Assembly: GCA_002692965.1 (NCBI GenBank)
Contig: NZNC01000015.1
Location: forward strand, 558,001-622,000
Length of the DNA: 64,000 nucleotides
DNA from: Haliea sp.
GTDB lineage: Bacteria; Pseudomonadota; Gammaproteobacteria; Pseudomonadales; Halieaceae
Reading direction: 5' to 3'
Position 1 is the stretch's first letter; every line of letters starts with the position of its first letter. The notes beneath the pieces are model-generated. The model ran no database searches and was not told the origin of the DNA. It was given only the letters and a program-made list of their open reading frames with translations. Of this stretch, positions 33,907 through 43,493 are shown one piece after another. The position numbers and the translations under genes were made by a program.

Positions 33907-33942
33907 ATTATAGCTGGCTGCACGGGGTTGTGGCTACCTGAG
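33907..33942 (-). promoter_or_regulatory. Probable rpoD promoter (-10 TATAAT)
   Basis: The minus strand has a consensus TATAAT at 33912-33907, about 60 nt upstream of the rpoD ATG. The -35 position (about 33930-33935) is poor. The gap between dnaG and rpoD is long enough (207 nt) for independent transcription of rpoD, which is known from other gammaproteobacteria. Confidence 0.45.
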
Positions 33943-34056
33943 TCCCTGGTAAATATGGTGGCGTTTCGCCAGACTGCAAGGGCAGTCGTTGCAACGGTCC
34001 CTTTTAGCGACCCTTTCAATGGGCCTTTCGGTCCAATGAGCTTTTCGGTGCCCGTG

Positions 34057-35931
34057 TCAGCGCCCCTTCTTGCGGGCCTCGTCCAGCCGTTGTTTGTGCC
34101 GGATGAGCTCGCGAATGCGCTGCTTGTCGGCGTCGCTGAGTTCAGCGTAGTTGGTGGTCCGCAGTTTGTCGACCTGATCGCGCAATTTGCTGCGTTCCGG
34201 CAGCTGTTCCAGGGCGGCCATGGTGTCCAGGAACTGCTGCTCGATGCCCTCGTGGGGTATCAGTCGCTCCAGTCCCGCCAGGCGATTCAATAGCTCGCCC
34301 TGGGGGGTGCCGTACCAGTGGCCCAGCAGCATGGCGGTGTTTGACTCCGGCCGGCGCTGCAGCAGTTGCAGGAGCTCTCGCAACAGGCTGATATCCTCCC
34401 CCTCGAAGTGTTCCAGCGGGCCCGGGTCGGCGAGGCGCGCGATGTCCGGTCGGTGCAGCAGCAGGGCAATGGCGGACTGGGTCAGGTTGGAGTGCCCGAG
34501 GCGGGCGGCCTGGCTGGCGTGGCGCTGTCGGGGGTGCGCCGCGCGATCGGTGGCGGCGGGCCCGGCCACTGGCGGAGCAGGGCTGTCCGGCCGCTCGGGG
34601 GCGGGCTCGGGCGGTCGCCGCAGGGGCGGTGTCTCAATCTGCATCAATTCCGCCACGCTGAGGCCGGTGCGTTCGGCCAGGGCGCGGAACATCAGCTGGC
34701 GGAACACGCCGTCGGGCAGTTGGCGCAGGTAGGGCAGCGCCTGTTTGCTGAGACGCGCGCGCCCTTCCATGGTGGCGGTATCCAGCCCCTCGCCGGCGGC
34801 CTCGAACAAAAATCGCTCGAGAGGCGCGGCTTCGCGCATCAACTGCTGGAAATGTTCCGGGCCCTGTTCGCGCACCAGGGTGTCGGGATCCTCCCCCTCG
34901 GGCAGGAACAGGAAGCGCGCCTGACGCCCGTCCTGCATCGACGGCAGGGTGGATTCCAGGGCCCGCAGCGCTGCCTTGCGGCCCGCATCATCGCCGTCAA
35001 AACAGAACACCACTTCGCTGGTCTGGCGAAACAGGCGCTCGAGGTGAATTGGGCTGGTGGCGGTGCCCAGGGTCGCCGTGGCGCAGGTGATGCCGTGCTG
35101 GGCGAGGGCGATGACGTCCATGTAGCCCTCCACCACGACCACCCGCTCCAGGCGCCGGTTGGCCTGGCGCGCCTGATACAGCCCGTACAGTTCGCGGCCC
35201 TTGGCGAAGACCGGGGTTTCCGGCGAGTTCAGGTACTTGGGCTTGTCGTCGCCGAGTACCCGGCCGCCAAAGGCAATGATGCGGCCCCGCTGGTCGCGGA
35301 TCGGGAAGATCACCCGGTCGCGGAAGCGGTCGTAGGTGCGCCCGGCATCGTTTTCCACCAGCAGGCCGGCGTCCAGGAGCAGCTTGCGTTGCCGCTCGTC
35401 GCCGCCCAGGGCCTGCAGCAGGTTGTCCCAGCCGGGGGGCGCGAAGCCGAGGTCAAACTGTTTTGCGATTTCGCCGGTCAGTCCGCGGGATTTGAGGTAG
35501 TCCACGGCCCTGGGGGCCCCGGCGTGCTCGCGAAGCTGGCGCCGGTAGAAGGTCGCGGCCTCCTCCAGAATGGCGTAGAGCGGCTTGTAGGCCTCTTCGC
35601 GCCGGGGTGGCGGCGCTCCCGGGCCGCTCTGCTCCCGGGGTACCTCCAGGCCGAGACTGCCCGCCAGCACATCCACAGCGCGGGGAAAGTCGATGTTCTC
35701 GTAGTCCATCACGAAGCCGAGGGCGTTGCCGCCGGCACCGCAGCCGAAGCAGTAGTAGAACTGCTTGTCGGGGTTGACGGTAAACGAGGGAGTCTTTTCT
35801 TCGTGGAAGGGGCAGCGGGCGCTGTAATTCTTGCCGGTTTTCTTCAGTTTTACCCGGCGGTCGATCACCTCGACAATGTCGATGCGATCCAGCAGGTCGT
35901 CGAGGAACTGTTGTGGGATGCGTCCGGCCAT
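34057..35931 (-). CDS. dnaG: DNA primase
   Basis: The 624-aa protein has the N-terminal CHC2 zinc ribbon (CPFHEEKTPSF at 40-50, then FYYCFGCGAGG at about 57-67), the catalytic Toprim core (VVVVEGYMDVIAL near 262-274 and VFCFDGDDAGRKAA near 306-319) and a C-terminal helicase-binding helical domain (about 470-615). A Pro/Ala/Arg-rich linker (about 425-465) separates core and tail. It makes RNA primers at the replication fork. It lies between yqeY and rpoD in the conserved order. Confidence 0.98.
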   Translation of the reverse strand: MAGRIPQQFLDDLLDRIDIVEVIDRRVKLKKTGKNYSARCPFHEEKTPSFTVNPDKQFYYCFGCGAGGNALGFVMDYENIDFPRAVDVLAGSLGLEVPREQSGPGAPPPRREEAYKPLYAILEEAATFYRRQLREHAGAPRAVDYLKSRGLTGEIAKQFDLGFAPPGWDNLLQALGGDERQRKLLLDAGLLVENDAGRTYDRFRDRVIFPIRDQRGRIIAFGGRVLGDDKPKYLNSPETPVFAKGRELYGLYQARQANRRLERVVVVEGYMDVIALAQHGITCATATLGTATSPIHLERLFRQTSEVVFCFDGDDAGRKAALRALESTLPSMQDGRQARFLFLPEGEDPDTLVREQGPEHFQQLMREAAPLERFLFEAAGEGLDTATMEGRARLSKQALPYLRQLPDGVFRQLMFRALAERTGLSVAELMQIETPPLRRPPEPAPERPDSPAPPVAGPAATDRAAHPRQRHASQAARLGHSNLTQSAIALLLHRPDIARLADPGPLEHFEGEDISLLRELLQLLQRRPESNTAMLLGHWYGTPQGELLNRLAGLERLIPHEGIEQQFLDTMAALEQLPERSKLRDQVDKLRTTNYAELSDADKQRIRELIRHKQRLDEARKKGR

Positions 35932-36066
35932 GTGGGGATTCAGCGTTGTGCCAGCCAGGGTTGGCTATTGAACCACGCTTGTGCCCGTGCGTCAGCCGCG
36001 GCGTGGTGGTAGCGCGGGGTAAAGAGCGGTGTGTTGTGCGTGACGGCCTTGTGCCGCCGGGTGGGA

Positions 36067-36522
36067 TCAGCCTGTCAGGCGCGCCTTGACGATGCGGCTG
36101 ACGGCGCCCATGTCGGCCCGACCCTGGGCCTGGGGCTTCACTTCCGCCATGACGGCACCCATGTCCTGCATGCCGCTGGCGCCGGTACTGGCGATGGCTG
36201 CGTCGACAATGGCGGCGATCTCGTCGTCGCTCAGGGGCTGGGGGAGAAAGTCCTGGATAACCGCGATCTCGCGGTTTTCCTGCTCGGCCAGCTCGTTGCG
36301 GCCGGCGTCAAGATACTGCTGGGCAGAGTCGCGCCGCTGCTTGACCATCTTGTCGAGCACGGCGAGGGCGCGCGCATCATCTATCTCGATGCGCTCGTCC
36401 ACTTCAATCCGCTTGAACTCCGACTGGATCAGCCGGATGGTGCCGAGGCGCTCCTTGTCGCGGGCCTTCATGGCCGCCTTCATGGCGTCCTTGATCTGGG
36501 CGACGAGAGGGGAGCTGCTCAC
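36067..36522 (-). CDS. yqeY: GatB/YqeY domain protein
   Basis: The 151-aa protein starts LVAQIKDAMKAAMKARDKER and ends with GRADMGAVSRIVKARLTG, both typical of YqeY, which resembles the C-terminal domain of the GatB amidotransferase subunit and may bind tRNA. The gene commonly sits between rpsU and dnaG, as here, 13 nt after rpsU. A function in aminoacyl-tRNA handling is inferred by the field but not firmly shown. Confidence 0.93.
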   Translation of the reverse strand: MSSSPLVAQIKDAMKAAMKARDKERLGTIRLIQSEFKRIEVDERIEIDDARALAVLDKMVKQRRDSAQQYLDAGRNELAEQENREIAVIQDFLPQPLSDDEIAAIVDAAIASTGASGMQDMGAVMAEVKPQAQGRADMGAVSRIVKARLTG

Positions 36523-36535
36523 GGTCGGGACCGCC

Positions 36536-36751
36536 TCAATACAGGCGGGTGCGCTTGCGGTTTTCCCGGGCCAGCTTTTTCAGATGGCGCTTCACGGCCG
36601 CGGCGGCAGCGCGCTTGCGGGTGGTGGTGGGCTTTTCGTAGTGCTCGCGCTTGCGTACTTCTGCCAGTACGCCGGCTTTCTCGCAGGAGCGCTTGAAGCG
36701 GCGCAGGGCGACGTCAAAGGGCTCGTTTTCCTTCACTTTGATGTGCGGCAT
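36536..36751 (-). CDS. rpsU: 30S ribosomal protein S21
   Basis: The 71-aa basic protein begins [20 protein letters not shown] and contains [19 protein letters not shown], the S21 signature; length is exactly typical. S21 sits on the 30S platform and helps initiation. It leads the rpsU-yqeY-dnaG-(rpoD) cluster from a strong promoter and is divergent from tsaD, the usual arrangement. Confidence 0.98.
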   Translation of the reverse strand: MPHIKVKENEPFDVALRRFKRSCEKAGVLAEVRKREHYEKPTTTRKRAAAAAVKRHLKKLARENRKRTRLY

Positions 36752-36802
36752 TAATCGTTTACCTGTCTGTTCGGTTAAGGCATGGCCTGCAAAAGGTCGC
36801 GC

Positions 36803-36831
36803 ATTCTATACCCAACCGCGGAGCAATGCAA
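36803..36831 (-). promoter_or_regulatory. rpsU operon promoter
   Basis: On the minus strand a -35 TTGCAT (36831-36826) and a -10 TAGAAT (36808-36803) are separated by exactly 17 nt. Transcription would start near 36796, giving a leader of about 45 nt before the rpsU ATG at 36751. Confidence 0.7.
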
Positions 36832-36886
36832 AGCCCCGTGGCTCTGCGTTATCATTGCCCGCGAATTTTCTGCGGAACACCACAGC

Positions 36887-37924
36887 ATGTTGATACTGGG
36901 CCTGGAGACCTCCTGCGACGAAACCGGGGTGGCGCTATACGACACCGAGCGCGGGCTTCTGGCCCACGCCCTGTTCAGCCAGGTGGATATCCACGTGGAG
37001 TACGGTGGGGTGGTGCCGGAGCTGGCATCCCGGGACCACATCCGCAAGGCGTTGCCGCTGTTGCGTGAGGTGCTGGCCGAGGCCGGCTGCCAGGCCAGTG
37101 ATATCGACGCCATTGCCTACACTGCGGGGCCGGGCCTGATCGGGGCGTTGATGGTGGGCGCCACCCTGGCCCGCAGCCTGGCCTGGGCCTGGGGGATTCC
37201 GGCCCTGGGGGTGCACCACATGGAGGGCCACCTGCTGGCGCCGATGCTCGAGGATGAGCGCCCCGCCTTTCCCTTCATTGCCCTGCTGGTTTCCGGCGGC
37301 CACACCCAGCTGGTGCGGGTGGATGGCATCGGCCAGTACCGCATGCTGGGGGAGTCCCTGGACGACGCCGCCGGGGAAGCTTTTGACAAGGCGGCCAAGA
37401 TGCTTGGGCTGCCCTACCCTGGCGGCCCCCATATCGCCCGCCTGGCCGAGTCGGGTGACCCGCATCGCTTCACCTTTCCCCGCCCCATGGTCAATCGCCC
37501 GGGCCTGGATTTCAGCTTCAGCGGCCTGAAAACGCACACCCTGACGACGGTTGCGGCCTGCCGCGAGGAGAGCGGGCTGACCGAGCAGGACAAGTGCGAT
37601 ATCGCCCGCGCCTTCGAGGAAGCGGTGGTGGGTACCCTGGTGATCAAGTGCCGCCGGGCACTGGAGCAGGAAGGGCTCAGTACCCTGGTGATGGCTGGGG
37701 GCGTGAGTGCCAACCGCAACCTGCGGGCCCAGCTGCACAAGGCCCTGGGCAAGGTCGGGGCCCGGGTCTACTACCCGGCGCCGCAGTTCTGTACCGACAA
37801 CGGCGCCATGATTGCCTACGCGGGGGCCTGCCGCCTGGCCGCGGGTGAGCGTGACGGCGAGGCGCCCCAGGTGCGTGCCCGCTGGCCGATGCAGGAATTG
37901 CCGGCCCTGGCCGGGGCCGCCTGA
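36887..37924 (+). CDS. tsaD: tRNA N6-threonylcarbamoyladenosine transferase TsaD
   Basis: The 345-aa protein begins [20 protein letters not shown] and has the metal-binding HHMEGH (about 110-115), the sugar-kinase-fold phosphate motifs and [13 protein letters not shown] (about 270-282). TsaD transfers threonylcarbamoyl to A37 of ANN-decoding tRNAs. The start at 36887 is fixed by the family N-terminus; the 35-codon upstream extension in the frame lies over the rpsU promoter and is rejected. Confidence 0.98.
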   Translation: MLILGLETSCDETGVALYDTERGLLAHALFSQVDIHVEYGGVVPELASRDHIRKALPLLREVLAEAGCQASDIDAIAYTAGPGLIGALMVGATLARSLAWAWGIPALGVHHMEGHLLAPMLEDERPAFPFIALLVSGGHTQLVRVDGIGQYRMLGESLDDAAGEAFDKAAKMLGLPYPGGPHIARLAESGDPHRFTFPRPMVNRPGLDFSFSGLKTHTLTTVAACREESGLTEQDKCDIARAFEEAVVGTLVIKCRRALEQEGLSTLVMAGGVSANRNLRAQLHKALGKVGARVYYPAPQFCTDNGAMIAYAGACRLAAGERDGEAPQVRARWPMQELPALAGAA

Positions 37925-37928
37925 ACGC

Positions 37929-39035
37929 TTACTCTCCCGCGGGGCTGATGGGGCGTGGACGGGCGAACAGGAACCCCTGGTAAAGGTGGATTCCCAGCTC
38001 GCGGCACAGCCCGGCTTCCACTTCCGTTTCGATGCCTTCTGCCAGGGTGCGGATGCCGAAGCCGTGAACCAGTTCCGACAGGGCCTTCAGCAGCCGAAAC
38101 TTGCCGCTCTCGCGGCTGTTGAGGCCCTGTATCAGACCCATGTCGAACTTGAGAAAGTCCGCCGGGACCTCCGCCAGTTCCAGCAGGCGGGCCTGGCCGG
38201 CGCCGAAGTCGTCGTAGGCGAGCTGGATGCCCAGCTCCCGGAGCGTCTGCCTGACGTGGGCCATTTCCTCGAGGTCGGTAACAGCTGCCTCGTGCACTTC
38301 GAAGACCAGCTTGAGGTCGGGGTGCAGCTGGCGCAGGTCACTGATTTCCGCCAGCAGGGCGTCCATGTCCCGGCACTCCTCCGGGTGATTGTTGAAGAAC
38401 AGCGGCTCGCGCAGCCCGGCCGCGCTGGCCTGCTCGAAGGATCGTCGGCGCAGCAGGCGGCTGAGCTCCACCTCGCGGCCCGTGGAGGCAGCCAGTGCAA
38501 ACAGTTTGCCCGGGTGCAGTTGCTCTGTCGGGTGGGTGCAGCGGCCCAGCAGTTCGTAGCCAAACAGGCTGCCATCCGCTCGCACCAGGGGCTGTACGTG
38601 AGCTTCTACCAGGCCCTGCTCCAGGACCTCGAGGAAAGCCGCGCTCTCCACCGGAAAGGAGGTCATCAAAGGTTGCTGGCTGACCTCGGTTTCGGGGCTG
38701 AAGGGGTCGCCCGATGGCGCAGTGCCGCTGCGCGCGCGCCGCAGGCGGAACTCGTGGTCGGCGAAGTGCAGGATGTCCCCCGGTCGAATCGCGGTTGCCG
38801 TATTCACGCGCTGGTGATTGACCCAGGTGCCATTGGTGCTGCCCAGGTCTTCCACCCAGAGGCTGCCGTCGCGGCAGTCGAAACGGGCATGCAGACGCGA
38901 CAGCCGCGGCACGGCCAGGGGAATGCCGCAGTCATCGCCGCGCCCCAGCGTCAGCGGGAGGGCGCGCAGGTCGATGCGCCGGGGCAGTTGCGCCTGGCTT
39001 TGGGCGGATTCGAGGTAATAAGCGCTGTCGTTCAT
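37929..39035 (-). CDS. FHA-EAL protein (phosphopeptide-binding domain fused to c-di-GMP phosphodiesterase-type domain)
   Basis: From ATG 39035 the product is 368 aa. An FHA domain occupies about 25-95: LTLGRGDDCGIPL, SRLHARF and LGSTNGTWVNHQRV, with the phosphothreonine-binding Arg, Ser and Asn in place. The EAL domain follows at about 130-360: YELLGR for the EAL motif, FNNHPEE, FEVHE, YDDFGAGQARLLEL, LKFDMGLIQGL and LAEGIETE. Several EAL positions depart from consensus, so catalysis is uncertain, but the metal-binding acids look present. FHA at the N-terminus suggests control by a Ser/Thr kinase. No kinase gene is adjacent; tsaD converges with it. Confidence 0.88.
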   Translation of the reverse strand: MNDSAYYLESAQSQAQLPRRIDLRALPLTLGRGDDCGIPLAVPRLSRLHARFDCRDGSLWVEDLGSTNGTWVNHQRVNTATAIRPGDILHFADHEFRLRRARSGTAPSGDPFSPETEVSQQPLMTSFPVESAAFLEVLEQGLVEAHVQPLVRADGSLFGYELLGRCTHPTEQLHPGKLFALAASTGREVELSRLLRRRSFEQASAAGLREPLFFNNHPEECRDMDALLAEISDLRQLHPDLKLVFEVHEAAVTDLEEMAHVRQTLRELGIQLAYDDFGAGQARLLELAEVPADFLKFDMGLIQGLNSRESGKFRLLKALSELVHGFGIRTLAEGIETEVEAGLCRELGIHLYQGFLFARPRPISPAGE

Positions 39036-39189
39036 GGCCTGCCCCCGGGGCGGGATGCCCAGTGCTGGAAAAGCTAGGACAATCGTCGCCCCCGCGCAAG
39101 CCGCAATCGGCTTTGCCCAGCCCCCCGCTGCCTCGGTATCATGCGCCCTGCGGCGGCCACTCTGCCTGTCGTGCTGGGGAACAGACACC

Positions 39190-39549
39190 ATGGATACAGT
39201 CTTTATCAGGGGCCTGCGTGCCGATGCCGTCATCGGCGTACATGCCTGGGAGCGAGAGGTACGGCAGACCCTGGTGCTGGACCTGGAGCTGGCTTGGGAC
39301 AATCGACCTGCCGCGGCCGGGGATGAACTTGCCCGTGCGCTGGACTATGCCGCAGTCTCGGCTCGGGTGCTGGAGCACGTTGGCGAGAGTCGCTGCCTGT
39401 TGATTGAAACGCTGGCTGAGCAGCTGGCAGCACTGCTGCGGGAGGAGTTTGGAGTCCCCTGGTTGCGCTTGTCCCTGGCCAAGCCCGGCGCCGTGCCGGA
39501 AGCCGATGCCGTCGGCGTGGTCATCCAGCGTGGCGAGATCTGCCCGTGA
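39190..39549 (+). CDS. folB: Dihydroneopterin aldolase
   Basis: The 119-aa protein begins MDTVFIRGLRADAVIGVHAW and has LDYAAVSARVLEHVGESRCLL (shown as a landmark near 54-73) and LIETLAEQLAALL, the FolB pattern with the catalytic Glu near 21-23 and Lys in SLAKPGA near 101. It converts dihydroneopterin to hydroxymethyldihydropterin in folate synthesis. Its TGA overlaps the GTG start of folK. Confidence 0.93.
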   Translation: MDTVFIRGLRADAVIGVHAWEREVRQTLVLDLELAWDNRPAAAGDELARALDYAAVSARVLEHVGESRCLLIETLAEQLAALLREEFGVPWLRLSLAKPGAVPEADAVGVVIQRGEICP

Positions 39550-40049
39550 CGCGGATTTATCTCGGCCTCGGCAGCAATATTGATCGCGAGGCGTCCCTGC
39601 GAGCGGGATTGGACGCCCTGCAGGCTCTGCTGGGAGACCTGAAGCTGTCGCCGGTCTACGACGCGCCGGCCATGGGCTTCAGCGGTGATGCTTTCCTGAA
39701 CATGGTGGTGGGTGCCGATACCGCATTGTCCCTGTCGCAGCTGGCGACCCGTCTGCGCGAGATCGAAACCCGGCACGGTCGGGCCGCCAACGCCGTGCGC
39801 TTCTCACCGCGTCGCCTGGATATCGACATCCTCACCTACGGGCGTCTCGCCGGCCTGATCGATGGTGTGGAGTTGCCTCGCGGCGAAATCCTCGAGCACG
39901 CCTTTGTGTTGCGTCCGCTGGCGGAACTGGCACCCGAGGTGAGGCACCCCGTCACCGGGCAGACCTACCGCGAGATCTGGGGGGCGTTCGACCAGTCCAG
40001 CCAACCCCTGCGGCGGGTGAGTTTGACGTGGCGGGGTGAAGTGCTCTGA
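39546..40049 (+). CDS. folK: 2-amino-4-hydroxy-6-hydroxymethyldihydropteridine diphosphokinase
   Basis: Starting at GTG 39546 (GTGA overlap with folB), the 167-aa enzyme has YLGLGSNIDREASLRAGLDA at the start and RFSPRRLDIDILTYG (about 81-95), the HPPK signature RxxPRxxDxDI with metal-binding Asp residues. The late LEHAFVLRPLAELAPEVRHP is also typical. It phosphorylates the FolB product. It converges with folM, another pterin enzyme. Confidence 0.93.
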   Translation: MTRIYLGLGSNIDREASLRAGLDALQALLGDLKLSPVYDAPAMGFSGDAFLNMVVGADTALSLSQLATRLREIETRHGRAANAVRFSPRRLDIDILTYGRLAGLIDGVELPRGEILEHAFVLRPLAELAPEVRHPVTGQTYREIWGAFDQSSQPLRRVSLTWRGEVL

Positions 40050-40094
40050 CAGGCCGCTGGCGGCAGGAGCCGCTCGACATCGGGGTGAAGTCAG

Positions 40095-40862
40095 TCAGCC
40101 AAGCAGCCGGCCGCCATCCACGGCGATCACCTGGCCGGTGATGAAGGGGGCTTTGGTGGCCAGGAAGGCCACCGTGCGGGCAATGTCCTCCGGTTCCCCC
40201 AGCCGTTGCAAAGGCGTGCGGGCGAGCATGTTTTCGCGGGTGGCGCTGTCGTAGGCGGCGTCGTCCTCGGGCCAGAGAATGGCGCCGGGAGCGACGCCGT
40301 TGACGCGAATGTCGGGCCCCAGCTCCAGGGCCAGGCTGCGGGTGAGGGATTCCAACCCCGCTTTCGCGGCGCAGTAGGCGCTGTAGCGCGCCAGGGGGCG
40401 CTGCACATGAGTGTCGATGATGTTCACGATGTTGCCCTGAGCTGTGCGCAGCAGGGGCAGCAGGGCCTGGGTAAGAAAGAAGGGGCCCTTGAGGTTGCTT
40501 GCCAGCATGGCATCGAAGTCCGCCTCCTGGGCTTCGCCGAAGGGCGTGGGTTCAAAGCCGGAGGCGTTGTTGACCAGCAGCTGCAGCCCACCATCAAGGT
40601 GCGCGCCGACTTCGCTGGCAAGGGCCCCTATTTCATCAAGTCTGGCCAGGTCGGCGCGGTAGCAGCGGCAGGAGTCGGGGCGCTCCCGGTTGAGGCTGTC
40701 GGCCAGCGCTTCGGCGGCATCGGCAGAGCTGCGATAGTGCAGGGCAATAGTGAAGCCGCGCCGGTGCAGCTCGCGGACGATGGCGGCGCCAATGCGCTGG
40801 GCGCCGCCGGTCACCAGGGCCGTGGGCCGAGGGCTTGCAGGGTTCTGCGTCGCTTGAATCAT
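40095..40862 (-). CDS. folM: Pteridine reductase / dihydromonapterin reductase-like SDR
   Basis: The 255-aa short-chain dehydrogenase has [20 protein letters not shown] (GGAQRIG in place of TGxxxGIG, with Arg marking NADPH use), [13 protein letters not shown] and the catalytic [10 protein letters not shown] (YxxxK). This form, with NNAS and the pterin-like loop, matches FolM/pteridine reductase. It lies end to end with folK and overlaps the cca stop, consistent with a pterin role, though other SDR substrates cannot be excluded. Confidence 0.82.
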   Translation of the reverse strand: MIQATQNPASPRPTALVTGGAQRIGAAIVRELHRRGFTIALHYRSSADAAEALADSLNRERPDSCRCYRADLARLDEIGALASEVGAHLDGGLQLLVNNASGFEPTPFGEAQEADFDAMLASNLKGPFFLTQALLPLLRTAQGNIVNIIDTHVQRPLARYSAYCAAKAGLESLTRSLALELGPDIRVNGVAPGAILWPEDDAAYDSATRENMLARTPLQRLGEPEDIARTVAFLATKAPFITGQVIAVDGGRLLG

Positions 40863-42139
40863 TTCGCTGTGTCCTCGGAATTGGTCGCGGTCTGCTCCCC
40901 GTCTGCCTTTTCGTGCACCTGCTTGCGCCGGTAGGTCTCAAGCCGGCCTACCTGCTCGGCTTCGATGGCCTGCCCCAGGGCCTTGCCCTGCAGGCCCTGC
41001 TCGAGAAAATCCCGGGCGCTGACAGTCTGAGCCTCGGCCAGTGCGCCGCGCAGATAATCCCCCTGGGGGTAGTCGCGCGCTTCCAGGCCGGTGCGGCCCC
41101 GCGCGTCGGCTTCGCAGGCGAGCAAAAAGGCCTCGAAGCGTTGCGGCTGGCGCAGGGCGCCGGTGGCCCGCAGCAGCTTGAGCAGGGTCTTGCCCCGCAG
41201 CTCCCGGGCGCGGTGTACCAGCAGGTGGTATTCACAGACTGCCAGGGCCAGATCGCGGTGGGCATTGGGGCAGCGCAGCCGCGCGCAGACCTCCCGCACC
41301 AGGGCAACGCCGCGGCGCTCATGGGCAATATGGCGGGGCCACTCCGCTTCCGGTGTGCGAGCCTTGCCGAGGTCGTGCAGCAGAGCGGAAAAACGCACGT
41401 CGGTGTCCGGCGACAAGCGTGCGGCCTGGGTCAGCACCAGTTCGGTGTGCAGGCCGGTGTCGATCTCCGGGTGGTGTTCGGGGCTTTGAGGCACCCCGTA
41501 GAGGGCGTCCACCTCCGGTAGCAGGGCCGTGAGAGCCCCGCAGGCCCGCAGGACCTGCACGAACACCGCCGGGCTGCGCTCGCCGAGGGCCTTGTCCATC
41601 TCCACCCAGATGCGTTCCGCGGGCAGGTGGGCCAGCTCCCCCTGGGCGACGATATCCGTCATCAGGGTGAGGGTTTCCGGGGCCACGCGAAAGCCCAGGT
41701 GGGCGTAGCGCGCGGCGAAGCGAGCGGTGCGCAGTACCCGCAGCGGATCCTCCACGAAGGCCGGGGATACGTGGCGCAGCAGGCGCTCTGCCAGGTCGCG
41801 CTGCCCGCCCCAGGGGTCGATGATACGGCCCTGCTCATCCCGGGCCATGGCGTTGATGGTCAGGTCGCGGCGCTGCAGGTCCTCCTCCAGGGTCACCGCC
41901 GGGTCGCAGTGCACCTCGAAGCCGGTATAGCCGTGGCCACGCTTGCGCTCGGTGCGGGCCAGGGCGTACTCCTCCTTCGTTTCCGGGTGCAGGAACACGG
42001 GGAAGTCCTTGCCCACCTGGGTATAGCCCTGTGCAAGCAGCTCGGCGGGTGTGGCGCCCACCACCACCCAGTCGCGCTCAATGACCGGGTAGTCCAGCAG
42101 GGTATCGCGGACGGCGCCGCCAACAAGATAGGTTTGCAT
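40859..42139 (-). CDS. cca: Multifunctional CCA tRNA nucleotidyltransferase
   Basis: The 426-aa protein begins [20 protein letters not shown] and has the nucleotidyltransferase acidic motif, [36 protein letters not shown] and a C-terminal HD domain ([14 protein letters not shown]). This is the long bacterial class II enzyme with phosphohydrolase domain, which adds or repairs CCA ends and can act as phosphodiesterase. It follows apaH and overlaps folM by 4 nt. Confidence 0.96.
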   Translation of the reverse strand: MQTYLVGGAVRDTLLDYPVIERDWVVVGATPAELLAQGYTQVGKDFPVFLHPETKEEYALARTERKRGHGYTGFEVHCDPAVTLEEDLQRRDLTINAMARDEQGRIIDPWGGQRDLAERLLRHVSPAFVEDPLRVLRTARFAARYAHLGFRVAPETLTLMTDIVAQGELAHLPAERIWVEMDKALGERSPAVFVQVLRACGALTALLPEVDALYGVPQSPEHHPEIDTGLHTELVLTQAARLSPDTDVRFSALLHDLGKARTPEAEWPRHIAHERRGVALVREVCARLRCPNAHRDLALAVCEYHLLVHRARELRGKTLLKLLRATGALRQPQRFEAFLLACEADARGRTGLEARDYPQGDYLRGALAEAQTVSARDFLEQGLQGKALGQAIEAEQVGRLETYRRKQVHEKADGEQTATNSEDTAK

Positions 42140-42186
42140 GGCGCGCAGTGTAGCGGCAGGCGCCCGGCAGCAGAAGAGGCGCTAGC

Positions 42187-42999
42187 TCAGCAGTCGCAGC
42201 TGACGCGTTCGCCGGTGTCCAGGTTGTAGAGGGTCATTGCGCCGCCCCACACACAACCGGTGTCTAGCCCGATCAGTGTCGGGTCGCCGGTCTTGCCCTG
42301 CAGGGCTGCCCAGTGCCCGAAAATGATCCGTTCCCCCGCGCTTTTTCGGCCCGGATGGCTGAACCAGGGGCCGACGGCGGGCGCACCCGGGGGGCGCGGG
42401 TCGGGGCTGTCCCCTTTGCTGGTCAGGTCCAGTTCGCCCTCCGCCGTGCAGAAGCGCATGCGGGTGAAGTAGTTGGTAATCACCCGCAGGCGGGCCATTC
42501 CCGAGAGGTCGTCGCGCCACAGGGCGGGATCGTTGCCGTACATGTTGTGCAGGAAGTCGTCGCGCCGGGGGCTGCGCAGCGCCTCTTCCACCTCCCGGGC
42601 CCGCGCGGCGGCCTCATGCACCGACCACTGGGGCGGGATGCCGGCGTGTACCAGGGTGTAGCCGTGTTCCCGGTGCAACAGGGGGCGTTCGGCTACCCAG
42701 GAGAGCAGTGCGTCTCGATCCGGTGCGTCGAGGACCACTCGTAGAGTATCCGAGGGCGACAGGGCGCGTGCTCCGGCCGCAGTCGCCAGCAGGTGCAGGT
42801 CGTGGTTGCCCAGGACCATCACCAGGCTGTCGCGCATGGCGTAGAGAAAGCGCAGGGTCCCCAGGCAGTCGCTGCCGCGGTTGACCACGTCCCCCACCGA
42901 CCACAGCACATCCCGGCCTGGCTGGAAATCGACCTTCTCGAGCACGCAGCGCAGAGCGGGCAGGCAGCCCTGGATGTCGCCCACGGCCCAGGTAGTCAT
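42187..42999 (-). CDS. apaH: Bis(5'-nucleosyl)-tetraphosphatase, symmetrical
   Basis: The 270-aa protein has the metallophosphatase motifs [13 protein letters not shown] (D-x-Q/H), [10 protein letters not shown] (GDxVxRG) and [11 protein letters not shown] (GNHD), then [11 protein letters not shown]. ApaH hydrolyses Ap4A and removes Np4-type RNA caps. It follows apaG and rsmA in the familiar rsmA-apaG-apaH order with an 86-nt gap after apaG. Confidence 0.95.
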   Translation of the reverse strand: MTTWAVGDIQGCLPALRCVLEKVDFQPGRDVLWSVGDVVNRGSDCLGTLRFLYAMRDSLVMVLGNHDLHLLATAAGARALSPSDTLRVVLDAPDRDALLSWVAERPLLHREHGYTLVHAGIPPQWSVHEAAARAREVEEALRSPRRDDFLHNMYGNDPALWRDDLSGMARLRVITNYFTRMRFCTAEGELDLTSKGDSPDPRPPGAPAVGPWFSHPGRKSAGERIIFGHWAALQGKTGDPTLIGLDTGCVWGGAMTLYNLDTGERVSCDC

Positions 43000-43085
43000 G
43001 CCGGCCTCTTCGTCGTGTTGTCGGCGGGTTTCAGGGTGACCAGGCCAGTAGAGGGGATGTAACAGGGGGCGGGCACAGGGTGGCC

Positions 43086-43493
43086 TCAGTGCAGGGCATT
43101 GGGCATGGCCAGGGTAAAGGCCGGGATGGGGATCTCGAAGGCCGGCTGGGCCGTCGGGTCGACGTCATCGTCGTCGGCAACGATGAAGGTATAGCTGCCT
43201 TCCATGCAGCCAACCGGTGTCGGCAGGGTAGCTCCGCTGGTGTAGCGAAAGAAACTGCCCGGTGCGATGATCGGCTGCTCGCCCACCACGCCCTCGCCCC
43301 GCACCTCCTGCACGTCGCCGTCGGCATCGGTAATGACCCAGTGGCGCGACAGCAGCTGTACCGGCAGGTCCCAGTGGTTGTGAATGGTAATGGTGTAGGC
43401 AAAGGTATGTTGGCCGGCATCCGGGCGCGAGTGGCGCGGGAGGTAGGTGGTGACCACCTGTATGTCGATGTCCTGGGGGGCCGGGCGGTTCAC
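43086..43493 (-). CDS. apaG: ApaG protein
   Basis: The 135-aa protein shows the single ApaG domain: [39 protein letters not shown] and [14 protein letters not shown]. It has an immunoglobulin-like fold and unknown biochemical role (linked to cobalt resistance and Mg homeostasis in enterics). It overlaps the rsmA stop by 4 nt, so the two are co-translated. Confidence 0.95.
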   Translation of the reverse strand: MNRPAPQDIDIQVVTTYLPRHSRPDAGQHTFAYTITIHNHWDLPVQLLSRHWVITDADGDVQEVRGEGVVGEQPIIAPGSFFRYTSGATLPTPVGCMEGSYTFIVADDDDVDPTAQPAFEIPIPAFTLAMPNALH

